Below are positions 60,812 through 64,000 of a DNA stretch of 64,000 bases, in pieces. Position numbers and translations under genes: made by a program. Source of the stretch: Persicirhabdus sediminis (lineage in GTDB: Bacteria; Verrucomicrobiota; Verrucomicrobiia; Verrucomicrobiales; Akkermansiaceae); assembly GCF_016595495.1 (NCBI RefSeq), contig NZ_JAENIM010000021.1, positions 124,001-188,000 of the forward strand, read 5' to 3'. Numbering within the stretch: the stretch's first letter is position 1; the number at the start of each line of letters is the position of its first letter. The notes below the pieces were generated by a model. It saw only the letters and a program-made list of their open reading frames with translations. It was not told the DNA's origin and ran no database searches.

Positions 60812-63217
60812 ATGAACGTATCACTGAACTGGTTAAAAACACACCTCGACATCTCTGACTATAGCCTAGAGAAAATTGACGATTTGCTCACCTTCGCGGG
60901 CATCGAGGTAGAAGGCGTTTCTCAAAGCGGAGTGCCATCAGACAAAGTCGTGGTCGCTCAGATCAAGTCCGCCGAACAGCATCCAGATGCTGACCGACTC
61001 AAAGTTTGCCAAGTAGACGCCGGTGAAGGCGAGCTCCGCCAGATCGTTTGCGGTGCACAAAACTACTCCGTTGGCGACAAAGTCCCATGCGCCCTCCCAG
61101 GTGCAGATCTTGGAAACGGCTTCCTTATTAAAGAAGGCAAACTGCGCGGCGTCGCCTCCCTTGGCATGCTCTGTGGTGCTGATGAAATTGGCCTCGTCTC
61201 AGAAGAAGACGGTCTATTTATCCTACCAGCTGATTCTGCAATCGGCACCAAACTCGTCGACCTCTTCCCTAGCGATACCATCATCGAGGTTGAAGTCACT
61301 CCTAACCGCCCAGACCTACTTTCCCACCTCGGCATGGCTCGCGAACTCGCAGCTCTCGCCAAAGTAGAACGCAGCCAGCTGGAAATTCCATCCGCTGAAA
61401 CCACGCCAGCTGGTGATGACATCGTGCTCAGCCAGCCAGCTCAAGGGCCATACTATACCGCCCAGAAGATTTCTAACGTCAAGGTGACTGACAGCCCTAG
61501 CTGGCTGAAAGAACGCCTCGAAGCCATCGGCCTGCGCCCAATCAACAACGTCGTCGACATCACAAACTACGTGCTCCACGAGCTCGGCCACCCGCTGCAC
61601 GCCTTTGATGCCGCTAAAGTAACTGGCGCGCTCGACATCCGCCTAGCAGCTGATGGAGAAAAATTTGCCGCCCTCGACGAAAACGACTACCAGCTAGAAT
61701 CTAGCGACCTCGTCATCAGCGACGCGTCTGGCCAAGTGCTCGCACTAGCTGGCATCATGGGAGGAGCTGATAGCGGCGTCACCGAGACCACAACCGACGT
61801 GATTCTCGAGTCAGCCTATTTCACTCCATCTGAGATTCGCCGCACATCGCGCCGCCTCAACCTCAGCTCAGATTCATCTTACCGTTTCGAGCGAGGCTCA
61901 GACCCGCAAGCCGTTCTCAATGCCTCAGCCTATGCCGCTAAGCTGATCTGCGAAATCGCAGGTGGCCAGCTAGATGGCGCCACTCAAGTAGCCGGTGAAG
62001 CCCCAGTGCTCACCCAGCCAGTAACTCTGGACGTCGCCAAGCTCGACCAGCTGATGGGCGGATCTATCACTCTAGCTGAAGCCGAAGCTATCCTCATTTC
62101 ATTAGGGTTAGAAAAAGGCGAAGACAACCAATGGATCATCCCATCATTCCGCCTCGATCTGCAGCGCCACATCGACTTGGTAGAAGAAATTGCCCGCGTC
62201 CACGGACTCGACAAAGTAGAGAGCCGCTACACAGGTACCTTTGTTGATGAATCTCCAGTGGACAAAGCCTACGACGCCCAGATGGCGCTGCGCTACAAGC
62301 TGGCATCACTTGGTTTCTACGAAGCGCAAACTATCAAACTGATTGCTGAAAAATCACTCGATGCCACCGTTGCTCAGCTCGGTGACGCGCTGCCTCAGCG
62401 ACCACTGCAAGACGGCGACCTCGTCAAAGTAGCTCTGCCGCTTAGCGAAGATCACGCCATCATGCGCCCGAGCCTAACTCCAGGTCTCGTTGCCACCGCT
62501 GCACGCAACCTGCGCCAAGGAGCCAAAGCACTGCGCTTCTTCGAAATGGGTCGCCAATTCCGCAACATGGGCGGCGGCAAAGCCAAAGATCTCGAAGCTG
62601 ATTCTCTAGCAATTCTCATTTCTGGTGAACTCCAGCCAGCCAGCTGGGCGAATACCAAACCATCTCTAGCTGATCTAGCTGACGCCAAAGCCATCGTTGC
62701 CCAACTCCTGCCTCAACAGGACGTACAGATCAACAAACGCGACCGCGACGGATTTATCCTCGCCGGTGATGTGCTCGCTGACGGCAAGCCAATCGGCGCC
62801 ATCGCCCAACTGAAACCATCTCGCTGCCGTGAACTCGGTACTGAGCTGCCAATCTACGTTCTCGAGCTAGACCTCAAGAAACTCCAACAGCTCACCAGCG
62901 AAGATAGCCCAGTCAACCCGCTGCCTCAGTTCCCTGGCTCAGCGCGCGACTCAGCGATCGAAGCTCCGCTGAGCTTAGCTAACGGAGAGATCGAAAAAGT
63001 ACTCGGCAAGTACAAAGAGCCGCTGCTAGTTGAATTCCGCTGCACCGACATCTTCGCCGATCCTAGTGGCGAGAAGATCGCCGCAGATAAAAAGTCCATG
63101 ACCTACAGCTTCATGTACCGCTCAGATAAAGGCACACTGAAACAAAAAGAAGTCGATCAAGCACACCAAAAACTGCTCGATCACCTCACCAAATCACTGC
63201 CTATCAGCTTCCGATAG
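60812..63217 (+). CDS. pheT: Phenylalanine--tRNA ligase beta subunit
   Basis: 801 residues. N-terminal OB-fold tRNA-binding domain (about 40-150), B3/B4 editing region, B5 domain, the catalytic-like core (ARVHGLDKVESRYTGT; ARNLRQGAKALRFFEMGRQF) and the C-terminal anticodon-binding FDX-ACB domain (about 705-801, ending LPISFR). It forms the alpha2-beta2 enzyme with PheS. pheS is not adjacent; the upstream neighbour is ruvX. A strong terminator follows. Confidence 0.97.
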   Translation: MNVSLNWLKTHLDISDYSLEKIDDLLTFAGIEVEGVSQSGVPSDKVVVAQIKSAEQHPDADRLKVCQVDAGEGELRQIVCGAQNYSVGDKVPCALPGADLGNGFLIKEGKLRGVASLGMLCGADEIGLVSEEDGLFILPADSAIGTKLVDLFPSDTIIEVEVTPNRPDLLSHLGMARELAALAKVERSQLEIPSAETTPAGDDIVLSQPAQGPYYTAQKISNVKVTDSPSWLKERLEAIGLRPINNVVDITNYVLHELGHPLHAFDAAKVTGALDIRLAADGEKFAALDENDYQLESSDLVISDASGQVLALAGIMGGADSGVTETTTDVILESAYFTPSEIRRTSRRLNLSSDSSYRFERGSDPQAVLNASAYAAKLICEIAGGQLDGATQVAGEAPVLTQPVTLDVAKLDQLMGGSITLAEAEAILISLGLEKGEDNQWIIPSFRLDLQRHIDLVEEIARVHGLDKVESRYTGTFVDESPVDKAYDAQMALRYKLASLGFYEAQTIKLIAEKSLDATVAQLGDALPQRPLQDGDLVKVALPLSEDHAIMRPSLTPGLVATAARNLRQGAKALRFFEMGRQFRNMGGGKAKDLEADSLAILISGELQPASWANTKPSLADLADAKAIVAQLLPQQDVQINKRDRDGFILAGDVLADGKPIGAIAQLKPSRCRELGTELPIYVLELDLKKLQQLTSEDSPVNPLPQFPGSARDSAIEAPLSLANGEIEKVLGKYKEPLLVEFRCTDIFADPSGEKIAADKKSMTYSFMYRSDKGTLKQKEVDQAHQKLLDHLTKSLPISFR

Positions 63218-63243
63218 AAATTTCAAACCACCCCCAAACAGAA

Positions 63244-63278
63244 AGATCCCAGCGCTCACCGCGCTGGGATCTTTTTTT
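63244..63278 (+). terminator. Intrinsic terminator of pheT
   Basis: AGATCCCAGCGC (63244-63255), loop TCACC, GCGCTGGGATCT (63261-63272), then seven T. Twelve perfect base pairs. Confidence 0.95.
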
Positions 63279-63311
63279 GTTATGAAATGATTGTGCTAGA
63301 GCACGCAGAAA

Positions 63312-63962
63312 TTAGAATCTGTAAGTAAGACCTGCTTCTATACCGAAGAGGTTGTCGAATTTATTGAAGTCACCTTCAAAATCACCATAGACTTCATAAG
63401 CGCCATCTGATGGGTATTTCACATCATAATCGTTAATCCATAAGTAGCGTAAATTAACGTTGAAGGCCCAATGCTCGGTGATTCGCTGCTCAATGCCAGC
63501 TACCGCATCCAAGTAGATAGATGTCGTATCTCCGCCACCACGATAGGTTGAACTCATATCTGGTGCTTTATAGATCAGAGAGTCATTGATAAATGCTAAA
63601 CCAAGGCCTACACCTGCATATAACTGAGTGCTGGATGTAAGTGAGTAAGACGCACGGTACGCCGCCCCAATTCCGAACACATCGACGTCAGATGAACCAA
63701 AATATCCATATCCATCATAGCTCTGCTCATCATTGAAGTAGAACATCTCTAATGAAAAGCTGTTGATTGCATCTAGCTGATAGCCAAAGTTGGCAAATAC
63801 ATAAGGAATTTCATCGTCAATAAATTGGCCACCACCAACAGTAACATAGCTAAGCCCCGCATCATCAGCTGGCAGATAGGCGCTATGATCTAGGTCTTTG
63901 GCTTGAGCTGACGCAGCTAACAGGGCCACCGCTGAGAGAGAAATGATAGAATTTTTTTTCAT
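63312..63962 (-). CDS. Outer-membrane beta-barrel protein
   Basis: 216 residues. Signal peptide ending AASAQA (about 1-21), then alternating amphipathic strands (SYVTVGGGQFI, YVFANFGYQL, FGIGAAYRASYSL, LYAGVGLGLAFI, LDAVAGIEQRI, WAFNVNLRYLWI, GIEAGLTYRF). It ends in an aromatic Phe, as required for BAM-mediated assembly, and has the size of an eight-strand OmpA/OmpW-type barrel. Function unknown. Few bases remain upstream inside the window, so its promoter is cut off or short. Confidence 0.8.
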   Translation of the reverse strand: MKKNSIISLSAVALLAASAQAKDLDHSAYLPADDAGLSYVTVGGGQFIDDEIPYVFANFGYQLDAINSFSLEMFYFNDEQSYDGYGYFGSSDVDVFGIGAAYRASYSLTSSTQLYAGVGLGLAFINDSLIYKAPDMSSTYRGGGDTTSIYLDAVAGIEQRITEHWAFNVNLRYLWINDYDVKYPSDGAYEVYGDFEGDFNKFDNLFGIEAGLTYRF

Positions 63963-64000
63963 AGTTTTGCTTAGTCATGAAACCTAACCCACAGCCGAGG

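Overview
The window looks like a chromosomal segment from a free-living, probably marine, member of the Verrucomicrobiota (Verrucomicrobiales, Rubritalea/Akkermansia-like). The placement is inference. It rests on a PEP-CTERM surface protein ending in a short Arg/Lys tail, a DUF1592-type membrane c-type cytochrome paired with a DUF1552 Tat protein (a Planctomycetes/Verrucomicrobia hallmark), a GH115 glucuronidase, an enlarged NusB, and mostly Shine-Dalgarno-poor starts. Spacers and genes are unusually rich in the words CCAGCTAG, CCAGCTGG and CTAG.

Layout. 1-5.1 kb: the 3' end of an ammonium transporter, a secreted GH115 enzyme and three small genes. 5.1-18.4 kb (minus strand): a textbook information cluster read as tRNA-Thr, tuf, tRNA-Trp, secE, nusG, rplK, rplA, rplJ, rplL, rpoB, rpoC, with a stringent-looking promoter at 18.38 kb and hairpins at the rplJ-rplL and rplL-rpoB junctions. 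18.6-22.5 kb: a membrane-anchored unknown and polA. 22.5-24.35 kb: a REP-like mobile-element island built around an IS200-like/RAYT transposase. 24.5-27.7 kb: hisS and aspS. 27.9-37.6 kb: a PEP-CTERM protein, an anchored unknown, tRNA-Leu(AAG), a beta-CASP nuclease, lysC, prmC, murA, rpoD and a DivIC/FtsB-like protein. 37.9-43.5 kb: the DUF1592-DUF1552 pair and an NlpC/P60 lipoprotein. 43.6-49.7 kb: ribH-nusB, an acyl-activating enzyme with a degenerate acyltransferase domain, a pentameric ligand-gated channel homologue, a 38-residue membrane miniprotein and an SMP-30 protein. 49.8-52.0 kb: an array of repeated structured units. 52.1-57.9 kb: a glycosidase-glycosyltransferase fusion and four tandem secreted paralogues, all apparently starting at GTG. 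58-64 kb: a BASS-type transporter, manC, ruvX, pheT and an outer-membrane barrel protein.

The strongest candidate for something undescribed is the 49.8-52.0 kb array: six related units on the minus strand. Each has an upstream A-tract and a -10-like box, a small hairpin, a conserved box (UUUUUUCAUUGUUUGUGU in the well-preserved copies) and a terminator hairpin followed by a U-run. Stem sequences differ between copies while pairing is kept, and the mismatches I checked are A-C on the plus strand but G-U on the minus strand, so the minus strand is the likely RNA. I read it as a tandem family of sibling small RNAs of about 140-160 nt. A second structured family (five REP-like elements with three compensating hairpins) links the 22.5-24.3 kb island to the inside of this array.
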